A DNA stretch of 64,000 nt from Exobasidium rhododendri. Lineage: Eukaryota; Basidiomycota; Exobasidiomycetes; Exobasidiales; Exobasidiaceae. Positions within the stretch are counted from its first letter, which is position 1. Each line of letters opens with the position of its first letter. The notes beneath the pieces are model-generated. The model saw only the letters and a list, made by a program, of their open reading frames with translations. It was not told where the DNA came from and made no database searches. Location: assembly GCA_026210745.1 (NCBI GenBank), contig CP110630.1:4898001-4962000 (forward strand), written 5' to 3'. Of this stretch, positions 1-9,452 are shown in pieces. The position numbers and the translations under genes were made by a program.

Positions 1-795
1 GTCCTACGGAGGGCAGGGCTGCAGCGCTACACTGCGCAGCTCGCACCCAGGCTCACAGATAAGCACAAAGAGAAGCGCAGAGAGTGGGCAGAGTATGCAG
101 CAGGTATGAATTGGCGCAGAGTGGTCTTTACCGATGAGTCTTCCTTCAAGGCTGATATCCTTGGCAGCACCAAACCAAAGGTAACGAGGAAGAGAGGAGA
201 ACGCCACCTGCTGAAGAATATGGCCACAAAGTGGAAGTCCAGGCCGCAGCAGCTAATGGTATGGGGCGCTATAGCCATCGGTCACAAATCACCATTAGTC
301 AGAATGCAGTACAGGGCTGGAGAGAGTGTTAATGGTGCTATGTACTCGGACCTCATCATTCATGATAACTTGGCGCCGTTCTTGCTGCAGGTAGAGCAGG
401 CACTACCGCCCTCATTGCATCCAGCTCTAGCTTGTGAGGATAACGCAAAGCCACACAGCTGCAGAGTATCTGCGGAAATGAGGGAAACTATTGGCATGGT
501 CCCTTATCACCATCCTCCTCAAAGTCCCGACTTGAACCCCATTGAAGAAGTATGGCTATATATGAAGCAGCGCATGGCTAGCCAGAAGGGTCGGAACCTT
601 ACTCTCAATGAGCTGTGGGAGCTAGTGCAGGAGTACTGGGATGAGGTTCCGCAGCCATGGATAGACCAGAAGATCCGGAGCATGGAATCTAGGCGCAGCG
701 CTGTAGCTAAGCAGAAAGGGGGTATCATCTCAAAAATGGACATACGGGCAGCAGTGCCAACTCCAGCAGAGCTGAACATTGCATCTGTATCATAA
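1..795 (+). mobile_element. Tc1/mariner transposase, DD34E type, 5' end cut by window edge
   Basis: The reading frame is open from base 1, so the N-terminal DNA-binding half lies outside the window. What remains is the DDE catalytic domain of a Tc1-family transposase, which cuts and rejoins transposon ends. The first Asp sits in FTDESSF, the second in CEDNAKPH, and the Glu in NPIEEVW. Exactly 34 residues separate the second Asp from the Glu, the DD34E spacing of Tc1 elements. All three acidic residues are present and there is no stop or frameshift in the visible part, so the copy could be recent. The stop is TAA at 793-795. The right terminal inverted repeat should lie between 796 and about 1000, but it cannot be defined without the left end. 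Activity is not established. Confidence 0.9.
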
Positions 796-1054
796 CACAT
801 TCAATTATCATAGAGTCATGGTCATCATCGTTGCTGCTTTTACATGCTCAGAATGAAGCAAGGCCCATTCTTATAAAGTCGCGCGCGAAAAATTGCATCA
901 GTTGTGGAGCCTACGTATACATGTCCCTTCCCACTCCACGCGTACATGTAAACAGGCCTCCGTGAGCAGCACTAAAGTCTAAATTTTGAGGGATCGAATG
1001 CACCTGTTCAACGTCATACTTTCAAGCCTACCCTACTTCTTCGAGCGCAGGGAG

Positions 1055-3117
1055 ATGCCGAGCAGGGTGCTCTATCATTGTCCCTGTAGTACCGGCTTCT
1101 CTCCTTGTGTCGGCTCAGTCATTGCTTCCACGTCCGCCCATCCTCTCGCTTCTCTTTACTTTTGTGAAGAATGCGACTCCATTCGGTGTAATCTGTGCAC
1201 GCAGAACGAGGTAGCAATCTACTACTGTCCTAGCTGCCTTTTTGAAGTTCCTATCGCGGGCATCAAGGGTGAGAAGTCAAGATGTGCAAGGAACTGCTTT
1301 CTGTGTCCAGTCTGTACAAACACACTCGCAGTGACGCCTAGTGATGTCGGCGGAGCAAAGTCTACAGATACTCTACAAGAGCAGTTGCACAGAGATGCTG
1401 GAAGAGTAGAGCAGAACGATCACAATCCAAAATCAACACAAGCGAGCATAGGAGAGCCGCCTTTCTACTTGGTCTGTTCGGCATGCAAATGGGACAGTAA
1501 AGAGATCGGCATGACGTTTGAAAAGTCGTCTGGTCTGAGTCTGCAAGTACAGCGAACGGAAGAAAAGGCGGTAGACGTGCAGGAATTCAGTCAGCTGCAG
1601 TCACATTTCGAGCAGTATTTACGACTTTCTTCAGAACATCAACCTACATCCAATATCTCTCATGCTGTCAAGTCTAGCAAGCTCTTCCGAGATGTTCCCT
1701 CTCTCGCCAACGATCCTCATTTTCCCTTCCACAAGCGAAACAATCGACCAAGGGCAGAGGCGACAGAAGAGCTGAAACCTTATATAGCTGCATCAGCCTG
1801 GGACGCCGGACGAGACCACAAGAAGAGTGTGGGCAGCACGCAAAGACTGGACGAAGGACAGGCTCTCGGTGTGATTGGCAGGCGGGAGCAAGATCGATTA
1901 GACTTCCTTCAAGAGCAGGAGAATGAGAGCGGAATCAGCAGCTTGGTGCAGAGATGGCAAACTCCTGCTGTTCAGAGTGTACGTATTGAAGACATCGGCC
2001 CGAGTCGAGTTCCGCTTAAGACGAAGCAGACGAAACGATGTCCAGCATGTCGTCATATTATTGTCAAGTCAGACCCTAAAGCACAGTCCAGTCGATACAA
2101 GATCAAGCTCATGGCTCTCAATTATCTGCCAGAATTGCAGATCAGACCGCCCACTACTGCAAGCATGATCCTGAATAAAAACACCGCAGAAGATAATAGG
2201 AGGAGGAGCTCCATCATGTCCAGCCGAAGGAGGGAAGCTGGCGAGAGAGGAGACGAGGAAAACTTACATCCCGGTCGGAGTTACCTGTTTGAAGCTTCAT
2301 TTCTAAATCCTCTGGATGACGCAATGACTGTGAAGTTGCACATTGCCAAGCAAGCTGGCAATGTGGATGGCACTCACACTTCAGATAGTGACCTTAGAGC
2401 CGACGAAAACACTTTGCCAGATTATACTCTGATGCCTACCACCAGTGCCTTTCCAATCAGTGCGTTCAGTGAAGTGTGGGAGTTAGATGAAGAGGACAAC
2501 GACTTGTTCGAGTCAGTAAGCAAAGCACCGCAACCTCGAAAGATGGGCGATGGAGTCGACGATCTGGACGACCTGGATGATGACCTTGAGGAAGACTTGG
2601 CCAACGATCTTGAGCATAAGAGAAGTCGTACAGGCGTAAGCGACAAGAGGGAAAGAAAGCGGAAGGGCGACGGCATCATCAAGAGGAAAGGCCATGAAAC
2701 GACGATCGGCCTGGAGCTTGCACTTGGAAGAGAAGCATCGGGTGAAATCGAGGTGAGTATAGTGGGGAGGGGCACGCTCTGCTTCTGAGCTTCGCACCTG
2801 AACGAGCTCCTGCTTTCTGATCTTTCTTCAAGTTCGCAATGCAGGTCACATATCACTACTTGCCCGAGGCAGGAGATGATCATCTACCACGATCAAAGAA
2901 GGAGGACCAAGCAAAGAGCTTTTCCTTTTGGACAGTCATTCGGCTTGGCAAGATCTCCAACGATGCAGGAAGATCGACTGTCTCTGGACTCCCTGCTACA
3001 ACCACTGAAGCCAGACGGAGCGCTCTAGACAAGAGAAGAAGCATCATGGGTATTAACGTCGCCTCCTCCTTGTCAGGCGTGACTTCCACGTTGACCTCTT
3101 TACAAGAATCGAATTAG
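1055..3117 (+). CDS. Dynactin subunit 4 (p62)
   Basis: Two exons, 1055-2752 and 2833-3117, joined in phase 0 across a GTGAGT intron, give about 660 residues. The N-terminal part has the p62 cysteine array: a CPC and CEEC pair, YYCPSCLFEVP, then CARNCFLCPVC, followed by LVCSACKWDSKEIG. A later RCPACRHIIVKSDP and the segment KIKLMALNYLPELQI are also diagnostic of this family. p62 belongs to the pointed-end complex of dynactin, the activator of cytoplasmic dynein, and helps in cargo and cortical targeting. The start at 1055 places VLYHC a few residues from the N-terminus, as in the family; an upstream in-frame ATG at 998 would add 19 residues. An acidic run encoded near 2550-2620 (GVDDLDDLDDDLEED) precedes a basic stretch. 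The mid-region is longer than in animals and of low complexity. Confidence 0.88.
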
Positions 3118-3283
3118 GTCGTCGAATTAGAAGAGCAAGGCATGGAGGTGCTGGCTGGCTGGCTTGGTGTAGATTAGATCGTGCACCATCATCTGTAATA
3201 TTACAAAAGAATTTTATATTGCGAATCATGGTTATGTACCGGTTGATCTATGCTAGTTTTTTGAGTGTGATCGTATACGTAGT

Positions 3284-3793
3284 CTATCTCTTTCCCGACA
3301 CGGCCTCTGCAGAGAATTGTCGAGCCAGTCAGTAATTTTGATGCGGTCTCTTTCCTTCCATACTCTCTTACCTCTGCGTGTGGCATCCTCAAGCAGCGTT
3401 GTATCCACCGCTGACGCAGGTATATGAACGTATCTGATGACCGACCCACGAATGAATGCTGATTTCACTGCTGCCTAAGGTTTGCAAAGTAAGAAGAGGT
3501 CAACGGCCTTGTTCACACCCCTGACATGATTCTAAAAATCCTCTACTTACCAAGTGTGGCCACCTAGCCTCGTCTCCTTCTACCACTCTCATATTATCAA
3601 TTCGGAAGTTCAAGAACTGATCCACCGACTTCAGAGTCCCCGTTACTGCTACATCATTTTTGAGCTCGACTGTCACGACTTGATTGGTGAGCGTCTTAAA
3701 TGCGCTGAATATGAGCTGTGACGAAAAGGAAGACAAAATAAGGTTCAGGAAGCTGCGCCCTTGCTGCTGCGAAAGCGATGTATGCCTCACCAT
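3284..3793 (-). CDS. LSM2: U6 snRNA-associated Sm-like protein LSm2
   Basis: Four coding exons on the minus strand (3793-3791, 3715-3551, 3474-3372, 3306-3284) give 97 residues, matching the usual LSm2 length of about 95. Exon 1 contributes only the ATG, directly followed by a GTGAGG donor. Sm motif 1 is seen in VVTVELKNDVAVTGTLKSVD with QFLN after it, and Sm motif 2 in FIRGSVIRYVHIP. The C-terminus reads DATRREAVSGKR once the last GTAAGA..CAG intron is removed; without that removal a family-foreign tail follows. LSm2 is a ring subunit of both the LSm1-7 mRNA decay complex and the LSm2-8 complex that binds the U6 snRNA 3' end. Intron 1 (3716-3790) is 75 nt long, a multiple of three and stop-free. 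The gene diverges from the phosphatase-like gene with about 165 bp between starts. Confidence 0.9.
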
Positions 3794-3959
3794 TGCAATT
3801 AAGAAACCAAAGTCGTCGTAGGTGAGAGAATCGAGAGGTATCTTCTTGGTCGTACTCTTGGAACGAAGGTGACCGATTCTTGGTCCAAGCTCATTCACGT
3901 GTCGCGCTCCTCAACGCCCTTGTGAGCAATTTGTACAAGAAGGGCGTCGGACATACAAG

Positions 3960-5101
3960 TTGCAAGAGGGGGAGAGAGGGAAGCTGGTGAGGAGGGCGAT
4001 TCCTTCAAGGACACTGTGCATGACAAGCTCGGCCGCGACCTCAGGCACCGCCATTCTAGGAAGTGGAGGAATCAGTGGCTTCAACGGTGCAGGATTAGGA
4101 GTAGGGACAACAGCTGCATCAGTCGCACCAATCATAGAGCCGCCTGCTTCGTTCGGAGTCGTCGCACCAGGAATTTACCGATGTAGTGCTTCTAGTCTCA
4201 CTCAAGGCCTACCTGCTGCTTCTTTACGCAGTACACTGAAGGGCAAGCCATCAGTCGTCTCGTCTGGCGGTCAGTCTGGTATTCATGCCAATGCATCTGC
4301 TTCTGGAATTAGCAATACGACGAACAACAATAGCAACAGTGTCAATAGCACTGCAACAGGCAGCAACAATCCTACAAGTACGACGATTACACCCACTGAA
4401 TCATTCCTTGCTTCTCTGCAACTCAAGACCGTACTGCTGCTTGCACCGGAGAAGCGGCCAGCTCCCTTGGCTTCATGGTGTGAAGGTAATAACATCCAAC
4501 TCGTTCATCTTGGCCTGGGAGCTTTAGCGAATCTGGCTGAGGTGAAAGCAGAGGAGAACGGTAATCTGAACCGAGAAGTAAGGGACCACTTGAAATCATT
4601 CGAGACATATTCCAGCTTTCCTGACTCTGGCATACTGTCTCTAGAGAGAATAGTGAAAGATTCGCTAGAGATCCTGTTACATCAGAATAGACTACCTTGC
4701 CTGGTGTGCGACACTTCAGGCGTAAATGAGACTGGCGTAGTAGTGGGATGTCTTCGGCGTATGCAGAGAAGAAACTTCGCCAGCATTCGCTACGAGGTGA
4801 GTGTGCTGTGGACAATCCTTACATGGTGGCATACGATTGACCTTGATGTGCACCACTTTACAGTATCGTGCCTTTTCTGGAAATCGGTCGCGCTCGTCTC
4901 ATGAGCGCTTCATCGAGGTATGTCTGCTGGAGGGACTCCGTACACTTGCAAACAGTGCTTCTCACATCCTTACTATCTTCTCAAAAGATGTTCGACCCCG
5001 ACTTGATCTCACTACCTAACCCGAGCAAGCTACCGCCTTGGTATGCCCTTCAACAAATGGACGACGACATGGAAGAAGCAAATCAAACTGCGTTTAACTA
5101 A
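3960..5101 (+). CDS. Siw14/Oca-type dual-specificity phosphatase fold, apparently catalytically dead
   Basis: Exons 3960-4796, 4864-4917 and 4988-5101 join in phase 0 to give 334 residues, or 314 if translation starts at the second ATG (4020). The family opening is FGVVAPGIYRCSASS, followed by an Asn/Ser/Thr-rich insertion, then LKTVLLLAPE, IQLVHLGLGAL and TGVVVGCLRRMQRRNFASI. Exon 2 supplies YRAFSGNRSRSSHERFIE and exon 3 MFDPDLISLP, as in Siw14/Oca proteins, which act on inositol pyrophosphates or in stress and TOR-linked signalling. The P-loop encoded at 4707-4736 reads CDTSGVNETG. Relative to the family HCxSGxxRTG, the nucleophilic Cys is Asp251 and the phosphate-binding Arg is Glu257. The neighbouring Cys250 has no Arg six residues on either. 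I infer a pseudophosphatase, as suggested for some yeast Oca subunits. Confidence 0.82.
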
Positions 5102-5183
5102 TTGCGCTGATCTGCTCAATCTCTACACACACACGCCCACGACCCCATCCAAGATACGACATAGCGACCGTGTATCGAAAGTC

Positions 5184-6196
5184 CTACACTTCGCCGTAAT
5201 CTTTGCGAGAGGAGTCACAAGGACCTCGTAGGCGTTGCGGAAATTCAACCGGAGGCAAAGCTTCAGGCTCGGGCGTGACAGAGTATCTCTCGGGAATGTA
5301 CAGGGATTGACTTGGCGGTAATGTGGACTGCTGTTCGTCAAGTTCCTCACGACGTCTAGTCTTCCGCGGTATGAAGCCTTTTTCAGAGCGGGTAATCGCG
5401 CTCGTGTATGCGTACCTTGGCGGTGTATCCTTGGCATTCAACTGGTACGGCAAGTTGACCTCCCTCGGATAGTTGGCTCGCCGCATCTCACGAAGCAATT
5501 CTTTCGAGATGTTTCGACTGTTGAAAGAGTGGAAAGAGTGGAGTAGCAGGTGTTTCAGTCACTTGACTCCACGGCACAAACCTCCATTGGGGGATATATA
5601 TGGCGACAACGGACCCAAATTGATCCATCTCGACGTCCTTTACTTCGTATCCATGATCTTCTCTCAACTCTTGTTCCGGACTTCTCGCCGCTTCTGGTTT
5701 CCGATAGCTCACCCCCAATCGTTTTACACTTGCCATTCTAATCGGCGCAACACCGTCCATCATGACGCTACGAGGCGAATTGACTGGCGGACGTTGATCC
5801 AATTGGACAATTGTATGCCTCTTAAATGGTTTTATGCAGCTTCCTGCTCTCAATCGACTCTCGAGTTCAGCGCTTTTCTTTCTCAAGTGTAATTCAGGCA
5901 GCTGCAGATAGAAAAGGGGTGAATAGACATTCCGTCGGAAGGGAAAGTGGTGGGCAAAGGAGAAAGAAGGATGACAATCATATATGTCTTTGGTTAGTCT
6001 AATGCTTTCTCTATTAACGGAGAGTCTAGCCTTGTCTCTCTGCTCTTGCTCTCTTCTTCACATTTTGATTCTCATCGAGCAGTCGCAGCTGCGTTCTTCG
6101 AAGTATCTCTTTCTTTCGTGCTTCCCTTTGCATTTCTGATGCTCCTTTTCTTGCACTTCCCTCAGCAAAGACGTTCGGCCTCCTTTGGGGCGGCAT
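5184..6196 (-). CDS. Hypothetical coiled-coil protein, three-exon model
   Basis: I do not recognise this protein. Three open segments on the minus strand fit one gene: 6196-6062, 5901-5582 and 5517-5184. The phases are consistent (0, then 2) and the product is 262 residues. The N-terminus is MPPQRRPNVFAEGSARKG followed by a charged helical stretch (residues about 20-66) that, across the first junction, reads DENQN-LPELHLRKKSAELE like a leucine-zipper or coiled coil. The middle is Pro/Arg-rich. The last exon has a conserved-looking block, LLREMRRANYPREVNLPYQL, then PRKTRRRE. Both donors are weak (GTGAAG and GTTTGT), so the exact joints, or even the unity of the three segments, are uncertain. 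A chromosome- or cytoskeleton-associated role is possible from composition alone. The gene ends about 80 bp from the convergent phosphatase-like gene. Confidence 0.5.
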
Positions 6197-6594
6197 CTTC
6201 ACCACGATGATTGTAGATGTGTGTTCTGAACACTGACTTGGAACGCTGGTGAAAGGAAACAAAAGCGCTACGGCCCCATCTTGTACCTCAGTGTTCGCCC
6301 AAGCACTCTGAATGCATGCGCGCCCGGTCAGCCTCTCCGTGATCACGCGCAGTCGAGGCCTGACCCAGTCAGACAAACACGAGATACTTCAGAGTGTTTG
6401 ATGAGACAGAGCATCGGATGTCATTCGACTAAGTGGGAGAGAAGAAACATTTGTCGAGAAGAAAAGAAAGAGGTGAGATGAAGGAGAAGAATGGAAGAAC
6501 TATCACGGAGAGGAATGCATGAGGCAAGGGGTTCCTGACTGCTGAGGTATGTAAAGGTCGCACTGTGCGAGACAGGGAAGACAACACAGCCTGA
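6197..6594. other. Intergenic: promoter of the coiled-coil gene and 3' flank of the repeat-protein gene
   Basis: I see no coding potential beyond short chance ORFs, and no tRNA-like structure. The part next to 6196 should hold the promoter and leader of the minus-strand coiled-coil gene. Confidence 0.5.
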
Positions 6595-8016
6595 TTAGAG
6601 GATTCCATTGAGCAAGCTGAGGCCCAAGGAGGTCTTCTTCAAGTCCAATACGTCATCGTCGCTCTTTTGAGTCACTGACTTCCCTGCCTTTTGAGGCGCA
6701 TAACAGCAGTAAGCTCCTTCGCAGATTGGTCTCTTGCTAGCAGAGACAGTCTTCTTAGATGTCTCCTTGCCCTCGCTGTTGAGGACATTAATATTGACTA
6801 CTAAATTCTTGAGGTCTGCGAGGTCATTGTCCGACGATTGCATCACTTCGCCCCGACCGGCTTTCGTGTAGCCAGACGGGCAAGTATGAGCAGGATAGTG
6901 AGTGGGCCGTGGCTTCTCGACAAGGAGTGTGGTGCTGGCTCCAATGGCGGTGCTAGTGCTGGCGCTCGTGGAGGAGTGGTGATGATGGTGGTGCTGAGTT
7001 TGGGGAAGCATAATGGAAGAAGAGGCATCAATGTCGCTTGCCTTGACGTAGGATTGATGGTGGTGTACAATGGGAAGTCTTGTAGGTGCAAACAGAGTGG
7101 GCGTGGCGGAAACCTTCAAGCTCTTCGACGGGCTATCGGAAGCACATGATGACTTCTTGGCACAGTAACAGGTGTGGTCGCCTTCGTCGTACTGCCACAT
7201 TCCGCTCTCGCTACGCTTACCCTTCGTCAAGGAGTCAACGTTGTAGTCGGCTCGACGAAGAACATCCAGGGCCTTATCAATGTCGGACCTCTTGATGATG
7301 TGGTGAGACGTATCAGGGTCACTTCGGCTCTTCTTGACACTGGAGAGATCGTCGTCTTCATCTTCAATGACACTCCTTATTCCACGGACAGAATTGAGGG
7401 CATCGACATTGACTGACAGATCCTTTGCATCAATACCGTCATTGTCAGAGGATTGTGCAGCTCCATCGCTCCTGTCCAAGAACAGCATCTTCTCCACTGC
7501 ATGGTCATATCCGTCCTGCTGACGACGGAGCCCCTCGTGTAGAGAGCGGTGATGTCCCTTGTAGTGAAGCAAGTCTTGATCGTAGTTCCCGAGATAATCC
7601 CCTTTTCGCTTCCAATTGGAATTGAGAACATTGACGTTGGTTTTCAAGTCCTGAAGGTCCACCAAATCGTCATCGGAAGACTGTACAGTGCTGCTTCCAC
7701 TATGCAGGTGGTGATGGTGATTCACAGTCTTGCCGCTCGATCCCTTGCTACTGGCTCCTTTGGAATTCCCTGGAGCTGAATTGAGAGCGTTGACGTTCAG
7801 ATTGAGATTCTTGGCATCGACAGCATCATCGTCAAACGTTTGGACGAAGTGACGACGAGAAAATCCGTCGATCGAAACATCCGACAGGGAGTGGCTGCTG
7901 AAGTCTGAGGCAAGTTCGCTCTCGAGCGGGTGAGCGGCTGCTAAGTTAGGGGCGGGAGCAGCCGAAGCCAGAGAGATGGCCAGGGTAATCAAAGTAAAGG
8001 AGAGTAGCTTGGCCAT
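6595..8016 (-). CDS. Secreted repeat protein with five 23-residue repeats and dibasic (kexin-type) sites
   Basis: A single exon encodes 473 residues; family unknown. The ATG at 8016 was chosen because it opens a clear signal peptide (MAKLLSFTLITLAISLASAA) and has an A-rich leader context; the frame stays open upstream without further sense. Five ungapped 23-residue repeats occur at residues 58-80, 111-133, 187-209, 392-414 and 449-471. Each has the pattern xQSSD[D/N]DxxD[A/L]K[N/D]L, then xxNVNxLNS. Between them lie His runs (HHHH near 100-103, HHH at 318-320, six His at 342-347) and Cys pairs (CYC at 283-285, C432, CC at 437-438). Dibasic sites suited to Kex2-type cleavage occur at 54, 136, 164, 242, 254, 267 and 428. 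Smut fungi are known to secrete kexin-processed repeat proteins such as Rep1, used as surface or effector proteins; whether this is one is inference. A TATA box lies upstream at 8283-8290. Confidence 0.85.
   Translation of the reverse strand: MAKLLSFTLITLAISLASAAPAPNLAAAHPLESELASDFSSHSLSDVSIDGFSRRHFVQTFDDDAVDAKNLNLNVNALNSAPGNSKGASSKGSSGKTVNHHHHLHSGSSTVQSSDDDLVDLQDLKTNVNVLNSNWKRKGDYLGNYDQDLLHYKGHHRSLHEGLRRQQDGYDHAVEKMLFLDRSDGAAQSSDNDGIDAKDLSVNVDALNSVRGIRSVIEDEDDDLSSVKKSRSDPDTSHHIIKRSDIDKALDVLRRADYNVDSLTKGKRSESGMWQYDEGDHTCYCAKKSSCASDSPSKSLKVSATPTLFAPTRLPIVHHHQSYVKASDIDASSSIMLPQTQHHHHHHSSTSASTSTAIGASTTLLVEKPRPTHYPAHTCPSGYTKAGRGEVMQSSDNDLADLKNLVVNINVLNSEGKETSKKTVSASKRPICEGAYCCYAPQKAGKSVTQKSDDDVLDLKKTSLGLSLLNGIL
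6604..7845 (-). repeat. Five dispersed 69-bp coding repeats in the secreted protein
   Basis: The repeat copies occupy 7777-7845, 7618-7686, 7390-7458, 6775-6843 and 6604-6672. They encode 23-residue units of identical length with no internal gap. Copies 1-4 end in LNS, and copy 5, at the very C-terminus, ends in LNG and is the most diverged. The spacers between copies are unequal (about 30, 53, 182 and 34 residues), so this is not a simple tandem array. The strongest columns are Gln2, Asp5-x-Asp7, Asp10, Lys/Gln12, Leu14, Asn17 (not in copy 5) and Leu21. Confidence 0.85.
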
Positions 8017-8282
8017 TTTTGGTGTTGTTTCTCTACGATGTGCGTGGATTGAAGGAAGTTGGTGGGACGAGGAGTGATGCGGATACGGCTGGCTGGATTG
8101 AAGAGAGTGTGAGTGAATGTGAATATCGAGAATAGGTAGATGGGAATTAGATAAAGTAAGGCTACAGTACGGAAGGTGGGTCACGATTACGACGCTTTTC
8201 AGAGGGATGAAGGGAAAGGAAAGAAGTGGGAAATGGGAGTGAGTAGAAGAGAGGGAAAGAGAGTCAGACAGCCAAACGCTTC

Positions 8283-8290
8283 CTTTTATA
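8283..8290 (-). promoter_or_regulatory. TATA box of the secreted repeat protein gene
   Basis: TATAAAAG lies on the minus strand about 270 bp before the ATG at 8016. If used, it implies a long leader of over 200 nt, which is seen in regulated secreted-protein genes of fungi. The leader is rich in C, T and A. Confidence 0.5.
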
Positions 8291-9441
8291 ATACTGCCTC
8301 GAGCGAGTTGGAAGGATTCGGGTGTGCCAGCGGCTGTACCTCTTGCAAGGCCTTCTTTCGACACCTCAACACTTGCGATGTGCACGGAAATGCATCTTGA
8401 CTCTACTTACTGCCAGCTGATTTTCGCAATGAACACCCTTGCTCCCACGCATTCTCGCCCTTGCCTGTGAATGGCAGCAGGGTGTAGAAGAGGGGGTAAG
8501 CGCTTGTAGTCGTGCGACTCGTGTACATCCTCTCCTTTTCGTTGACATGCGCAATTGTACAGTCGTAAGATAGTCGTGATTCTGCATGATGTGACGACCA
8601 GTAAGGGAAAGAAGCGAGGGTGGGAGACACTTCTCCGAAGCAAGGGGTCCGTATTCAGCACAACGCAACAAACGGCAAATTCTGTTGCGTGGTGTGTATC
8701 AGACAGACGACGGAATGGACCGTAGAATCCACACCTACTTCTCGCAAGCGCGAACCTTCGTTCCTCGCTGTGGGCGCCTCCGTGCTTATTTTTGACATCA
8801 CTCTGGCCGTCTTTGGCTGTCGCAGAATGATCATCGTGTTGCTCAAAGTGCCCTTACTTGGCAGCAGCTCGCGCGAGGTGGAAAGGGGAAGCTGACGCAG
8901 CTTGAGCGGCGGAATAGGTCAAGCCTCGTTCGGATTTGCAATAACTCTTATGTTCCAACGGGATGCCGAGGAAGGTGTGAGATACTTGCCATCTTTGGTC
9001 TACCCCTTCATTTCAGTGCGAATTGTCAACCGCATCCAGATCATCCTGGAGAAATCTAGTAGATAAAATGCGCAAGTCATACCACTCAATTGTCCTACTT
9101 TATGACCGCTCTTGGTCCGAAAATACCACACCATGACCACCATTGCTCAGTGGGCAGATCGCATATGCTGCGACCCTATTCATGCAAAGAGATGTGGACT
9201 TCTCGCGCGCTCCCACTTCTATGTGCCATATAATGTTGATCAGTGCACCGATTTAGGCAAGCACCGGTAGCGTCAGCATCTGCTTGGCTTGGCTTGGCTT
9301 GTCTTGTATCGCAATCAGATCGACAGAACTGTCCCATCATTTTGTGTCGCGCACAGAACGGCGTGCCTTGGCTTGACTGAAATTGCGTGTCCAGAAGCAT
9401 GCGAAGAAGGAAATCAGAATGTGTACGCCGTCCACAGCCCC

Positions 9442-9452
9442 GGGGGGGGGGG
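9442..9452. repeat. Poly-G tract
   Basis: An uninterrupted run of about 11 G on the plus strand, directly after CCCC. It is in noncoding DNA and could be length-variable or a sequencing weak spot. Confidence 0.8.

Noticed and set aside
3793-3898. 35-residue N-terminal extension of LSM2
   Set aside because: LSm2 proteins start directly before the Sm fold; a donor follows the ATG at 3793 and the spliced product has the family length.
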